Under the pieces are notes generated by a model. The model was not told where the DNA came from, searched no databases, and saw only the letters and a program-made list of their open reading frames with translations. From contig JAGKQI010000022.1 in assembly GCA_018806915.1 (NCBI GenBank), forward strand, positions 62,001-126,000: a stretch of 64,000 nucleotides of DNA, given 5' to 3'. Below are positions 31,534 to 42,299 of the stretch, piece by piece (positions within the stretch are counted from its first letter, which is position 1; every line of letters starts with the position of its first letter). Source of the stretch: Phytophthora colocasiae (lineage: Eukaryota > Oomycota > Peronosporomycetes > Peronosporales > Peronosporaceae). Position numbers and translations under genes: made by a program.

Positions 31534-33464
31534 ATGAGCCAGCAAGGAAGTGATCCCGGGAGCGATTATTTGCCTACACCTCCCGATTCCCCAAGATCTC
31601 CTGACGGTCCGCCATCTCCCCATTCCGACATCTCGCAACGTTCGTCGGGTCCGGCTCCAAACCACGCGCGCCCGCTCTCATCCGATGAGGCTGGGCCGAT
31701 GCCGGGCAGTCCAGGGCGGGATCGCCTGGTGCGCGAACGTGATCAGCTAAGTCGTGAAGCCATGGAACTTCGGGCGCATGTCGACGCCATGGAGCGGTTC
31801 CGGGCAGACTAGCAGGGCGAGATTGCGCGTCTGGAGCGCGAGATCGCTGATCTCGCGGAGGAAGCCTCTGATCTCGATGGATTGCGTATGCAGGTTCACC
31901 AGCTCCGATCGGAACGCGACGAGTTCGCGCGGCGTCTCAACTCTGCCCAGGCAGATCTAGATCGAGCTACAGAGGACCGAGATCGTTTGACTGAAGAGGT
32001 GGAACAAGCCACTAACGAGATCCAGGATCTCCAGGCGGAAGCCCGGATCCATGCTTGCGATCTGGCTGAGGCGAAGCAAGACTCCGTCACTGCCAAGGCC
32101 AGCTACAACCGGATCTCGGCTGATCTTGCACATCTCCAACTGGATTCCAGCCCCACGCCTTCGACAGGGGCTCCCACCCGATTGGCCCTGGCTGAGCGAG
32201 ATCGAGCCTTGGCGGACTCCGCCCGAGCGATCGCTTCCCTGACCAGTATCGCTGGTGAACGTGACCTAGCCACCGATCAACTCGCCCACGCTAACTCCGA
32301 ACTGAACCGAGTCACTTCGGAGCGGGATCGCCTACTCGTGGAACGAGACCAAGCGTTCGCAGATCGCGACAGAGCCCAGACGGATCTCAGCACCGAGCGA
32401 CAGCGATCCACTCGTCTAGGTACGCATATAGTCTAGATCCCCCTCCACCTGACCATGATCACTCATATTCTGTTTGTCGTAGAGGACGATCTGATCGGTA
32501 CCCATGCCGAAGTGCAGGAGTTAGAAGCGAGTCTTCAAGCACTGCAGGAGAACTACGATCAAGCGGAAGATAACATATCGGCGACTACCAACGTCCTGAC
32601 CGAAATGGTGTCTCGGCTCCGCGCTGCTCAAGATGAACGGGGGGTCAAACGTGCTCTCAGTCCGCCCCCATCTCCTGCTACATCGCCCCCGCACAAGACC
32701 TCGCGGACGGAGCCTCCCCCGACCGATCACGACGCGGCCCCACCTGATGTTCCCGCTGGAGACCAACCCGGTGGCCAGGCCCAGGCGACCGAGCTCGAAG
32801 AAAAGCACGAGGAAGGCCCAGACCCCTTCGATCTGGGTCCTGAACCCGCGATCCCGGCTGGGCCGGATGCGGAGGAAGCAGATCGCACCCAGGCCACCTC
32901 GCAAGTGACCGTGGAAGCACCTTCCCCGAAGAAGAGTGGCTCGGATCGGTCCAAACGCAAAACCGATCCGGAGAATGACGAAGACGAAGAGGATTCTGGC
33001 GCTGGATCCGACGACGCTCTTCGGGCTACGATACTCCGATCGCTGTCGTGGCACCGCCGGCATGAAAATCCTCCTCCAGCATCCGGTGATCAAGGGGGGT
33101 CTGCTCCTTCGACGCCTCCGGCGCAGCCGACACCTCCGGGCGGCAGTTCCCCACAGACTCCGATCACTTCTCCTCAGGGTCCCCGAAGGGTAGTCCAGCT
33201 GGCGGGAGCCCTCGGTGGGGATCTCCGGGTGGCAGGCTCCGGCGCCCCAGCTGCACCCTCCTCTGTTCGCGATCAGCTCGTCTATTCCCGGGTATGCGAA
33301 CGTCCGGCAGTTTGCGGCTGGTGATGTCTTCCCGTGGGATCCGATGTTCGTCGGAACTTTGGCGATCGTCGGTATGATCCTCTCCACATTGTCCAAGAGG
33401 CTGCTGCTACCTCCCGGATTCCTTTACCCAGCGAGATCACCGGCTAATCGCCCTTCCCGAGCCG
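31534..33464 (+). pseudogene. opposite-strand protein of the 21.5-kb element, N-terminal part
   Basis: Lies on the strand opposite to gag-pol, next to the 3' LTR. From ATG 31534 (MSQQGSDPGSDYLPTPPDS) a Ser/Pro-rich head is followed by about 200 residues of heptad-like coiled coil (RDRLVRERDQLSREAMEL, RLEREIADLAEEASDL, DLDRATEDRDRLTEEVEQ). One in-frame TAG lies at 31810-31812. The frame reaches a stop at 32434, but splicing a 63-nt GT-AG intron (32420-32482) continues the coiled coil in frame (TRL joined to EDDLIGTHAEVQELEASL). A Pro-rich and acidic segment follows, then a frameshift near 33280 and the start of a globular domain (IPGYANVRQFAAGDVFPWDP, GTLAIVGMILSTLSKRLLLP). It is interrupted at 33465-33469 by the nested element. 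No family recognised; a structural or gag-like role is possible. Confidence 0.65.
32420..32482 (+). other. probable intron in the opposite-strand gene
   Basis: 63 nt. Donor GTACGC after CTCGTCTAG, a CTGAC branch-like motif (CCACCTGACC) about 30 bases before the acceptor, acceptor GTCGTAG. Contains in-frame stops. Joining keeps frame and coiled-coil pattern. Its size is like those of the other introns in this window. Confidence 0.6.
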
Positions 33465-33469
33465 GGGTC

Positions 33470-33881
33470 TGCAGCAGGGCTGCGTAGGTGTGCACGGCAC
33501 AGAGGAAGTTGGGTTGACTCGTAGAGTCCTGCTTGCAAGGCACTAGCCTTCGGTTCTATACAAGAACCAAGTAGTCCACTAAATACGGGACTCTCACAAT
33601 CAGTGTCCCTATAATAAAGGAACTAACACTAATTATGTAAAATGCAAACTGATTTTTATTTATTTTATTGCCCTAATCCTGAATGTAACGGATTTAGTAT
33701 CTAACATACTAAATCCTAATCAAATGTAATGTGTGGCTCTGAGCTAACAGCCAGCAACTGGCTACATATGTGACGTGTGAGAAACACTATGTGTTGTACA
33801 CGGATCTGTGACTTGTGACCTGGATGGTGTATACCACACCTATTGTAGCCAAGGCGCGCAGCGCCGTGTAACCCCGTTACA
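33470..33881 (-). repeat. 3' LTR of nested element
   Basis: 412 bp, ends TGCAGC and CCCGTTACA on the plus strand. On the minus strand it starts TGTAACGGGG. A polypurine tract GGTGGGGGAGGG (minus strand, 33882-33893) sits directly against it, as expected for the 3' LTR. Confidence 0.95.
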
Positions 33882-33893
33882 CCCTCCCCCACC
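33882..33893 (-). promoter_or_regulatory. polypurine tract of nested element
   Basis: GGTGGGGGAGGG on the minus strand, immediately 5' of the 3' LTR; the expected primer for plus-strand DNA synthesis. Confidence 0.8.
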
Positions 33894-35810
33894 AAACCGT
33901 GGATACGGAGTATCTACAACTGTAGACATAACTGCCTTGTCAAGGCCTGTCACCGGCAACTTTCCGATAAAAGAATTCTCTCAACGAGAGTGCGCGGGTG
34001 CGCTGGCTCAACGAGCACATTCTCCAATTCTCCTCAGCGAGCCAACCGCTCCTGAGGTGTCCAGTGACCAGGCGTCTACGCCCCAGCGCCTCAGCGCTTT
34101 CCGGTCTGAGCCCTCGGCTCCTCTCACGCCCTCCGATTCGGAGTATTTCGCGGCGTCTCGCCTTCGCTATGGAGCGATGTTTAAGGCCAGCCCGACGTCA
34201 AGTGGTAGCGGTGGCTCACCCTTCGAGTACACGACAGCGTCGCCGACGCGCGACCCACGTCGCTCTCCTACAGAGGAAGGCGAGGTCGAAGTGGACTACG
34301 AGGAGTCCAAACAGGGCGATGCCCATGCGTCTCCTGCTCCTGCGAGCCCTCGGACGACCCGATCTGAGCTGCGCTCTCCACGCGATCCGCGTCGGTACTC
34401 AATTCCTCGGCAGCTGCGGCAGCCCAATCCGTTCCCGGAGGGACCTTCGAGCCTCGTGCTCAACGCGTTGCGCAACGCACCACCGCTTCCTGCTCGCGAT
34501 GAGCCAGAGTCACTCAAGGGAGTCGAAGACGCGATCACCAACCCTCTGGATGAGGCACAGGAGGCTTCCCTGAGCGGTGCTCCAGAGTCACGTCGACCGG
34601 TCCAACGGGACATCATGGGGACTTCTGTCGCGGCGCGACTACGGCTTCGAGCCTCGCGACCCTGCCGAGCAGGTGAAGCAGTTGATGGCGCAGCCAAACC
34701 TGCATGGTTACGCCATAGGCAATCCTCCACGTACGGTGGCTGAGACTCAGCAGCGACAGGGGCTCCATGAGCGTTTCCTGACCCCGCAGGTGTGCACACC
34801 TCGCCGAGTATCGGCAACGCTTAGATAAGCAACGGCGACGGGAGTCTGTGCCTCAGATGAGGACTTATCCACTCCTGCTCCAAACCGGAGAGCCCACCCG
34901 GGACTACATGGTCCATGTGGCCACCTGGGCCGAGGCTTCACGGAAGCTCGCGTCGTTTGACCGGCTCATGGAGAGCTGCGCCGAGGTGGACGTCCGCCTC
35001 GCCCGAGGTCTACTTCTTCCAGTATGCGAAGATACGCGTGCGGCCCGGCCGCTTTCCTCGTCACACGACGGCAGTGGCTCCCGCCTCTCAGGCCACTCAT
35101 CCCTGCTTCGCAGGATGCTCCTTCCAGTCTCCGAGGGGAGACTCGCTGGTTGTGCCAGCCACGGACCAGAGCCTGAGCTCGGCTGCTAGTCCGTCAGCTT
35201 CTCACACTAGTGGTGAGAAGCGGGTGTCGACCGAGTGGTCGACCCTTGAGCCCCTTCGGGCGCCCCCTGATCTTCGCGATCAAAAGCGTCCACGACGTCA
35301 GGGCAGTCCTGCCTCAGGGACCCTTCAAACCCCACGAGTTTTGGGAATGAGGATATCCACGCCACTTCACCAGATACTGGTTTTGACTACGGTGGCGACG
35401 CCGCGCCATCAGGCGCTCCACGTGGTAGTGGGGAGTCCCCTGCTCATCGAGCAACGGCGGAGGAGGCCGATTCGCTGCGGAACGCCGTACTCGATGAGTG
35501 TGACGAGCGCTATTTGTCGCATCGCGCCTGGTACCAACTCGATCACTCGATCGGTACTCTCCGGAGTCAGACTCAGTCCCTTCAAGGGAACGTCGAGAGT
35601 GTTTGGCATTCGCATGCCCGTCTCGCTCATGACATGGAGGAGATTGAAAGCCGGATGGCTTGGCTCGAAGGTCCTCAGTCCCTGACTGCTCGCCTGCACC
35701 AGCAGGAGCTTCAGCTCGCTGAGTTGCGAGGTCAGGTGACGTTGCTGCTGCAGATGACGCAGCCTGGGCACGTGTCGTCGGTGCCAGCGCCTCCGCGCTC
35801 ACCCCGCGGG
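33893..35810 (+). pseudogene. opposite-strand protein of nested element, several frameshifts
   Basis: A plus-strand coding series facing gag-pol. It is open from the LTR edge with a Pro/Ser-rich, acidic first part (RYGAMFKASPTSSGSGG, EEGEVEVDYEESKQGD). After a shift at a GGGG run (about 34617) it reads RRDYGFEPRDPAEQVKQLMA and NLHGYAIGNPPRTVAETQQR; after a shift near 34790, EYRQRLDKQRRRESVPQM and YMVHVATWAEASRKLASFDR; after one near 35005, EVYFFQYAKIRV; after one near 35340, DECDERYLSHRAWYQLDHSI and a coiled coil (RTLRSQ-like heptads, LHQQELQLAELRGQVTLLLQ). Composition and heptads argue for a real protein. No family recognised. The 3' part overlaps the chromodomain coding on the other strand. 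Start codon uncertain (ATG at about 34171 is a candidate). Confidence 0.55.
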
Positions 35811-36100
35811 GTCCCGATATGGCTTAAGCAAGCCGACGTAGAACACCGGGTGTGTTCGCATCCGCTTTGGCAAGTCAAGCGTGTATGCCAGGCCCTTCTT
35901 GGCCACGACCGTAAATGGTCCTGATGAAACGCGGACGCAATTTCGTCTTAAAGACATTTGACACTGCATGTGTAGGTAGGTTCTTAGCGTTTAATAAAAC
36001 CTGGTCACCGACCTTAAATTCCCATACATTGCTTCTACCTTTCGTATCCGCTTGTTCCTTCTGAACGTCTTGGCTTTCAGCCATCGCGCGTCACGTACAC
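35230..36100 (-). pseudogene. pol: integrase C-terminal end and chromodomain of nested element
   Basis: SH3-like integrase tail with VGDQVLLNAKNLPT near 36000, KLRPRFI, then after a shift FTVVAKKGLAYTLDLP and HPVFYVGLLKPYRDPA. After a low-complexity linker the chromodomain reads YHVERLMARRRHRSQNQYLV, KWRGYPHSQNSW at about 35430-35330, and its C-terminal helix LRQDCPDVVDAFD at about 35300-35260 in the next frame. Chromodomains of this kind guide integration to histone-marked chromatin. Confidence 0.8.
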
Positions 36101-38727
36101 GGCGTAATACGCTCAATCTCACCGAGATGAAGTCATCGACTTGTTTACGCCCAGCAGAAGGGCTGATATCAGCAAGCTCGGAGTCGAGCGACGGCACAGC
36201 CTCTCCCCCACCAAGCCCAAGGCTACCGCGTGGCGGAGTGAGCGGAACGCGCGGGTGCGCAAGGCCGTTCACGTAGAACGGGGTGAAGCCTGTCGAGGCA
36301 TGCACCGCATTGTTCATGGAGAACTCAACGAGAGGGAGCATAGCGCTCCAACGCTTCGGCGTTTCAGCGCATACGCTGCGGAGGATGTCCTCCAGAACGC
36401 GGTTCACGCGTTCGGTCTGACCGTCGGTCTGCGGATGGTCCGCCGTGGACATGTCCAGTCGAGTGCCCAGCACCTTGAAGACGGACGTCCAGAAGTGACC
36501 CGTGAAACGGGGATCTCGATCCGAGACAATGGTCTCAGGCAGCCCATGCTGGCGGAAGACCCGATCGATGAAGATCGTCGCTGTACCAGCACCATCGACG
36601 GTGTCCGGCACAGCCGCTAGATGAGCCATCTTGCTCAGACGGTCAACAAAGACCACCACGCCCGTGTTGCCTGCCGAGTCCTTCGGCAGGCCAAACACAA
36701 AGTCCATACTTATGGACTGCCAACACCCAGAGGGTACAGGTAAGCTCGCCAAAGGCGCAGCCGCATGCGGCGAGGGTTTAACCCGCTGACACGTCTCGCA
36801 CGTGCGCACATATGTGCTGACCCACTTGTACATCTTCGGCCACCAGTACATGGAGCTCACCGGAGCCGTACGTCTTCTCGCGACCGAGGTGGCCGCCTGT
36901 GGGTGTGTCGTGAGCCTCATAGAGGATACGGTACTTCAGATCCTCATCGTGAGGAACTACCACTCGTGGTGGGTCATCCTGACCCGTGCTGTAGTACAGC
37001 AGACCGCCTTCCAGGCTGTAGCGTTGGAGTCTCGCCTTTAGGCGTCGTGACAGAGTCACCTTTGAGTCTTTAAACTCATCGCTCCCCAGAGCTTGGAGCA
37101 ACGCGACACAAGAGTCGTCCTGAGCGTACGCTGCTCGAACCATGTCCGTCACGGACGACGTCACCGAGGTGACATGAGATAACTCATAGTCCGGGCGACG
37201 TGATAACGCGTCAGCGAGGACGTTCTGCCTGCCAGGCTTGTACTTCACCTCGAAGTTATACTCCGCAAAGAAGGAGAGCCATCGGGCCATCCTCTGCGAG
37301 AGGTGAGGCGACTGCGTCGCTGTGCGTAGTGACGCATGATCCGTGTAGATCACAAACGGCTTGGAGCCGAGCAGGTGAACCCTGAATTTGACGAGAGCGT
37401 ACTTCATCGCAAGTAGCTCCTTGTCATGAACTGGATAGTTCTTCTCAGCAGCCTTGAGCTGTCGCGACTCAAACGCAATGACGCGTTCGCGCCCTTCGGC
37501 GTCCGCTTGTAGCAAAGCACTGCCGATGGCAAAGTCCGAGGCGTCACAGACGACAATAAACGGACGAGCGGGGTCTGGCAGCGCCAGTATCGGTGCCTGA
37601 AGCAGGCTATCCTTGATACAAGTGAACGCATTCTCGTGCTCGGCACGCCATACCCACTCGGCATCCTTCTTACGGAGATCCGTCAGTGGCCGAGCCAACT
37701 CAGCGTAGTTCTCGCTGTACTTGTGCAAGTAGTTGGCCAAACCCAGCCACTTACGCAAGTCCTTCTGGTTCAAGGGAACCGGCCAATCCACAATGGCCTT
37801 GACCTTTGCTGGATCAGCACGAAGGCCATGCTTCCCAATGAAGCACCCTAGGAAGGGATTTCTTCCGCGCCAAAGACGCACTTGTCTGCGTTGGCGTACA
37901 GCTTGTTCGTGCGCATGCACTCGAGCACAGCTCACGTGTTCCACGTGCACCTCAACGTCAGTCTTGCCGTGTTCGGCCTGACTGTGGACGAACACGTCGT
38001 CAAAGTACGTTTGTGCGAATGCCCGTAGGGGCCTGAACAGCTGCGTCACTAGACGATTGAACGTTGCGGGCGCGTTCGAGAGCCCTTGGGGCATGACGAG
38101 CCACTCCCAGAGCATACCGCTCGGGGTGCTCACCGCTGTAAGCGGAATATCACTGGCTCGCATGAGCAGCTGATAGTACCTATCGACTAAGTCGAGTGCA
38201 CTGTACATGGTGCAACCCACCATGTTGTTCTGAAGAACATCCTTCCTAGGAATCGGCGTCTGCGCCGGAATCGTGGCAGTGTTGAGCTTGTTAAAAGCGT
38301 GAACGATACGCCACTTGCCATTCGGCTTTCTGACACAGAACGTTGGCGCGGAATGCGGAGACTTGCTCTCGCGCACGAGACCCGCCGCGTGCTTCGCACG
38401 GAAGAAGGCGTCAATGACGTCGCATTGCTCTTTAGGAAGAGGCCACTGTCGGGTCACGCAGTACTTAGTTCCGGGAACTAAGTCGATCTCATGACGAACG
38501 CCTCGGTCGGGAGGCAGGCCACTCGGTGGTTCCTTCGAGACAACGTCTCCATATTCCTTCAGCAAGGAGTGGAAGGGATCCGAGGGATTCTTGAGGATCT
38601 CCGATCCACTCCTGGCGTTCAACGCCTTCTTGACTTCGGCCAAGACGGACTCGTCAACGAGGGACGACGAGTTTAACTCCTCCTCAGGTCGAACGATGAC
38701 CACCTCGGCGAATTCGCCAGCCTTCAA
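35991..38727 (-). pseudogene. pol: RT, RNase H and integrase of nested element
   Basis: One frame is open from 38727 to 36778. RT starts with HEIDLVPGTKYCVTRQWPLP, WRIVHAFNKLNTATIP, then MPQGLSNAPATFNRLV and the catalytic QTYFDDVFVHS at about 38000. RNase H follows with VVCDASDFAIGSALLQ, YPVHDKELLAMKYAL and VIYTDHASLRT, ending NVLADALSRRPD. The integrase zinc-binding half has HDTPTGGHLGREKT and, after a frameshift near 36860, RTCETCQRVKPS. The catalytic core is VVFVDRLSKMAH, IVSDRDPRFTGHFW and DGQTERVNRVLE, so all three D,D,E residues are present. Apart from the frameshift and a rearranged RT segment near 37900 the enzyme domains look intact. Confidence 0.9.
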
Positions 38728-38895
38728 GGCATCGCCAAAGTCGGCGAAGGACAGCTCTTCTAGCTCAGGAGCTTGTCAACACTTGGCAAGTCGTCCAGCA
38801 GGACACTGCCTTCGGCACTACCGCCCACTCCATCAACCAGAGTGTATAGCTGCCCACAGCCCTCCGGTGCGTCGGCACTTGACGTCACGGATGAC

Positions 38896-39839
38896 TCAGA
38901 CGCAGAGCGTCTCGCCCGAAAGGGCCTTACGACGTCTTCGCCTAGCCGAAGATCGTCTACTCGACGGAGTACGTGCCGTCGCACAAGTTTCGGCCTCTCT
39001 CGGCCCAGTGTCAGGGACACTCAGCGATCCACTCGGTCGACGACCGATGCCGCTCAGCGGAGTACGTGCCGCTGCACAATCAATGACCGTAACAGGTCCA
39101 GTGTCAGAGACACTCAGCGATCGACTTGGTCCACGACCAGTATCACTCGACGGAGTACGTGCCGCCCCACAGTTCACGGCCTGGTAAGGCCCGATGCCAT
39201 CGGCATCCAGTGACGGTCCATGACCGGCGTCACTCGGGTTACGTGAGCTTTGCCCACACGTTGACTCACTGCCAACCAGCGCTATGCGCTCAACAGGGCT
39301 GCGATCCTCGCACTCGGTGCTGTCCACTAACTCGGACACACCGACTTCCAGCATCATTGCCGACTCGGCTCGATGCTCGCGCCAATAGCGCTTCTGCTTC
39401 CTAGCAGAGGTGGGTTCATGACTCGCCAAAGCTCCACTAGAGAGAAGTGCGTAGCACCTAAGGTCTTCGACCTCCAGTCGATCCATGGCTCGTGGCGCTC
39501 CAGCCACGCCATACCAAGGATGAGGTCGTACCTCGAATCCAGGTCCAAGACCAAGCAGCGTTCCACGCTGTCGAAGTCCAGGAACTTCAGCCGTAGGTCC
39601 ATGGGGACCTTGGCTGCCGTGACACGGACGCCCGTCGCTAGACGGACAGTGACGGTGTCACCTCTTCGCGCTCGAAGCGCCTCAGCATATTGCTGACTAC
39701 CCTCAACGGTGGAGCGTCTGACGTAGTTGCCAGACGCTCCTGAATCGATCAACACGATCCACGGCTTCTCGAAGCCCTTCACGTCCACATGGACGACCAG
39801 CAAGCCCTGCTTGCTCACACGTTCCGTGTTCAAGAGCAC
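38896..39839 (-). CDS. protease and repetitive linker of nested element
   Basis: Aspartic protease: [20 protein letters not shown] (active site DSGA) at about 39750, [19 protein letters not shown] at about 39520. In the next frame (39507-38896) an extended linker contains three repeats of about 35 residues ([40 protein letters not shown] and a first partial copy), encoded by tandem repeats of about 100 bp at 38945-39230. The linker ends before RT begins at 38727. Confidence 0.8.
38945..39230. repeat. about 100-bp tandem repeats inside pol linker
   Basis: Shared phrases GGAGTACGTGCCG, CAGTGTCAGRGACACTCAGCG recur at spacings near 100 bases (about 38964, 39060 and 39150), giving the repeated RTP-S linker peptides. 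Confidence 0.7.
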
Positions 39840-40697
39840 GGAGCTCTTCGGGGCTGAGCCCCAGTGCTCATACGCTGCACCGCAGCTCGTAGCTCGGCTA
39901 CTTCATCTTCAGCATAGCTGAGGTCCATGGGTTCGGGTCCCCCGGACCCTGTGCTATTAGCACCGACCCTCGACAACTTAAAGTTGTGTTCGGCATTCAA
40001 TGCCACGCTAACAGCGTCCTCGAAGGTGCGAGGATTCTGACGGAATGCCTCCGTCCTGGCCACGCCAGCTCTCAGACCTTCCATGAAGATAGTCACAGTG
40101 ACCACCTCAGGTAGAGGATCGGCAGCCATGCCGGCAATGAGCGTGCGCAGCTCTTGGACATAGTCCACCAGGTCCTTCTTGCCCTGTCGGCAAGCGAGGA
40201 AGCGTGACCGCACGCGATACGCCTGGTTAGGTGGAGCAAATACTTGCGTAAGTTTGGCCTTAAGCTCACCCCAAGTGGGGAAGGCCATTTCTACCGACGT
40301 CCCAGACGTCAAGGCCCATTCTCGTGCTCGACCTTCGAGCTTAGAGATGGCGAACGCCACGCGTTGGCCTTCCAACTGGAGCATAGCGGCCCCCATGGCC
40401 ATCTCGACCTCTCGGGTCCACAATAGGAGGTTCTCTCCTTCGTGCCCGTGAAAGGTCTTCACGCTGAGCGTGACGGGCTTAGCTCTCGGAGCGGGATTAA
40501 CTCCTTTTACATTCCGCTGAATGTGCTCAACGAGAGCGTTCTCGCACGAGGCAAATGCCTCCAGGCGCGGCAAGTTGACGGCCTCCGGCCCTTGAGACGC
40601 AAGGTGCGCCATACCTTCAGGGGCCCAGCAAGGACGTAAGCTTGTTAAGCGTGTCCCGCTGACTCAGAGTCAAGTGAGCGTATGCTTCTGGCTCCAT
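39830..40697 (-). pseudogene. gag: gag of nested element
   Basis: Starts at ATG 40697 ([20 protein letters not shown]). An extra C in a CCCC run at about 40625 shifts the frame, and the rest reads [17 protein letters not shown] from 40612. The capsid-like domain follows: [59 protein letters not shown] and [14 protein letters not shown]. The tail [17 protein letters not shown] is followed almost at once by protease; no CCHC zinc knuckle is visible, so an internal deletion in the nucleocapsid is likely. Confidence 0.8.
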
Positions 40698-40743
40698 TCT
40701 AACAGAGAAACAGTCATCAAATCAGGAGTTTGATTTACTACAA

Positions 40744-40752
40744 CTGCTACCA
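40744..40752 (-). promoter_or_regulatory. primer-binding site of nested element, initiator-Met tRNA type
   Basis: TGGTAGCAG on the minus strand, two bases after the LTR end. This matches the complement of the 3' end of eukaryotic initiator tRNA-Met (CUGCUACCA); the match stops after nine bases. Confidence 0.65.
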
Positions 40753-40754
40753 GA

Positions 40755-41165
40755 TGCAGCGGGGCTGCGTAGGTGTGCACGGCACAGAGGAAGTTGGGTT
40801 GACTCATAGAGTCCTGCTTGCAAGGCACTAGCCTTCGGTTCTATACAAGAACCAAGTAGTCCACTAAATACGGACTCTCACAATCAGTGTCCCTATAATA
40901 AAGGAACTAACACTAATTATGTAAAATGCAAACTGATTTTTATTTATTTTATTGCCCTAATCCTGAATGTAACGGATTTAGTATCTAACATACTAAATCC
41001 TAATCAAATGTAATGTGTGGCTCTGAGCTAACAGCCAGCAACTGGCTACATATGTGACTTGTGAGAAACACTATGTGTTGTACACTGATCTGTGACTTGT
41101 GACCTGGATGGTGTATACCACACCTATTGTAGCCAAGGCGCGCAGCTCATTGTAACCCCGTTACA
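40755..41165 (-). repeat. 5' LTR of nested element
   Basis: 411 bp, counterpart of 33470-33881. GGGTC follows at 41166. The primer site is two bases inside the internal end. Confidence 0.95.
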
Positions 41166-41945
41166 GGGTCGGTTGGTTGGTTAGCCTGATCGCTGGGCCC
41201 AACGTGCAGGCCCTACTTGCTACCCGACCTTGGGAGGTGCTCCGCAACCGACCGGCTCCCCTCACCTTCGATCTCGGTCTACATCGTCGTGCTGGAACTC
41301 TGCTGGGGCAGATCGCGGATGCCTACGCCACCTTCGAGTCAGATCACCCTGCAACGTACTCTATCTGCTGGCCCTGGAGCCGTGGAACGACTACGCGAAC
41401 CCGGGTCCCCTCACGTTCGACCTCAATTTGCATGAGAGGGAGGGAACACCCCTCGCGGCCGTGGCCGCCACCTATCGCGTCCTGGAGGAACGGCACCGTC
41501 AGGCGTTTTGGGAGTCCACCCATAACCTCGAGATCACCTCTGCCATGCAAGATGCGGATCTCGAACTGCAGCGGTATTACGTCGCTCGCAAGGCTAGGCG
41601 GAGTCGGGCTGGGTCTGCTTGGCGCCGATTCTCGCCTCCTTCCCGCCATGATGCGCGACCAGTGGTTCGATCTCGACATCCTGTTGGATCCGTTCTTCCT
41701 TCACCTCCCCATTCCGGCGAGTGGATGCGGTTCGTTGGTATCCCGGCGTGGTCTCGGCGTGCCAACCGGGCGGATCCCAACGCGAACGTCCCAGAGCCGG
41801 CGAACCTGATCGAGGCTCTGGAGGAGTGTGACGAGGCGGATCCGTGGCGCAACCAGTATCGGCAAGACCCGCTCAACCACCCCGCTACCAGGATCCCCCG
41901 CCTCATCGGCAAGTTCAATCCTCCTCCCGCTGGGGCTTCTCCGTA
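41166..41945 (+). pseudogene. opposite-strand protein of the 21.5-kb element, C-terminal part
   Basis: Continues the gene interrupted at 33465. It first reads VGWLVSLIAGPNVQALLATR and PAPLTFDLGLHRRAGTLLGQ (to about 41350), then a second, homologous version of the same stretch (LLALEPWNDYANPGPLTFDL, LHEREGTPLAAVAATYRVLE), and on through RQAFWESTHNLEITSAMQDA to IPRLIGKFNPPPAGASP. The second part is almost identical to the matching gene at 62261-63967, the first part is not: a recombination junction lies at about 41350. A frameshift near 41630 hides part of the C-terminal domain. Confidence 0.7.
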
Positions 41946-42299
41946 AGTCGTGCTAATCTTCGATCACCTGCAGCAAGGCACGGGGGCTTTTCCCCGAGTT
42001 CGGATTCGGAACCCCATCTAGGGCCGTTCTGCATTCTTCCATCTCCATTCCGTAACTCCCATAATCTCCACTCGTGATTCTCGTATTCTCCATTCCCACA
42101 GTCATTCCATCGTACTCCATCATTTTGAGAATGTGATCCCCTTTCATCTCCATCTCTCGACATCCCAGGATCACCATCTTCAACGTCAAATTCCCTACGC
42201 ACATGCATATACACAAATATAAAACTCTCGCTCTGATCTGGATTCTCCTCCACATCAGCTTCCTCGATCACGGCGAGGCAACCCTGTCACCTCGCCTGA

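Larger units (their letters stand above)
33470..41165 (-). mobile_element. 7.7-kb Ty3/Gypsy chromodomain element nested in the 21.5-kb element
   Basis: Complete element with 411-412-bp LTRs (33470-33881, 40755-41165) and a perfect GGGTC target duplication (33465-33469, 41166-41170). Removing it restores the reading frame of the host element protein (PSRAG-VGWLVSLIAG). gag-pol runs on the minus strand from the right LTR. A second long protein lies on the plus strand from the left LTR, as in the large elements. The LTRs differ only by short indels and a few substitutions, so the insertion is young. GATC is much rarer here than in the element around it. Confidence 0.95.

Noticed and set aside
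32633..33396. Long minus-strand and alternate plus-strand frames over the opposite-strand gene
   Set aside because: They are Arg/Pro-rich shadows of a GC-rich coding frame and lack conservation with the homologous gene at 62261-64000.
33470..41165. A host gene for the plus-strand protein in the nested element, captured from the genome
   Set aside because: It has no visible intron and lies exactly between 3' LTR and pol as in the other two elements, so an element gene is more likely; capture cannot be excluded but has no positive support.
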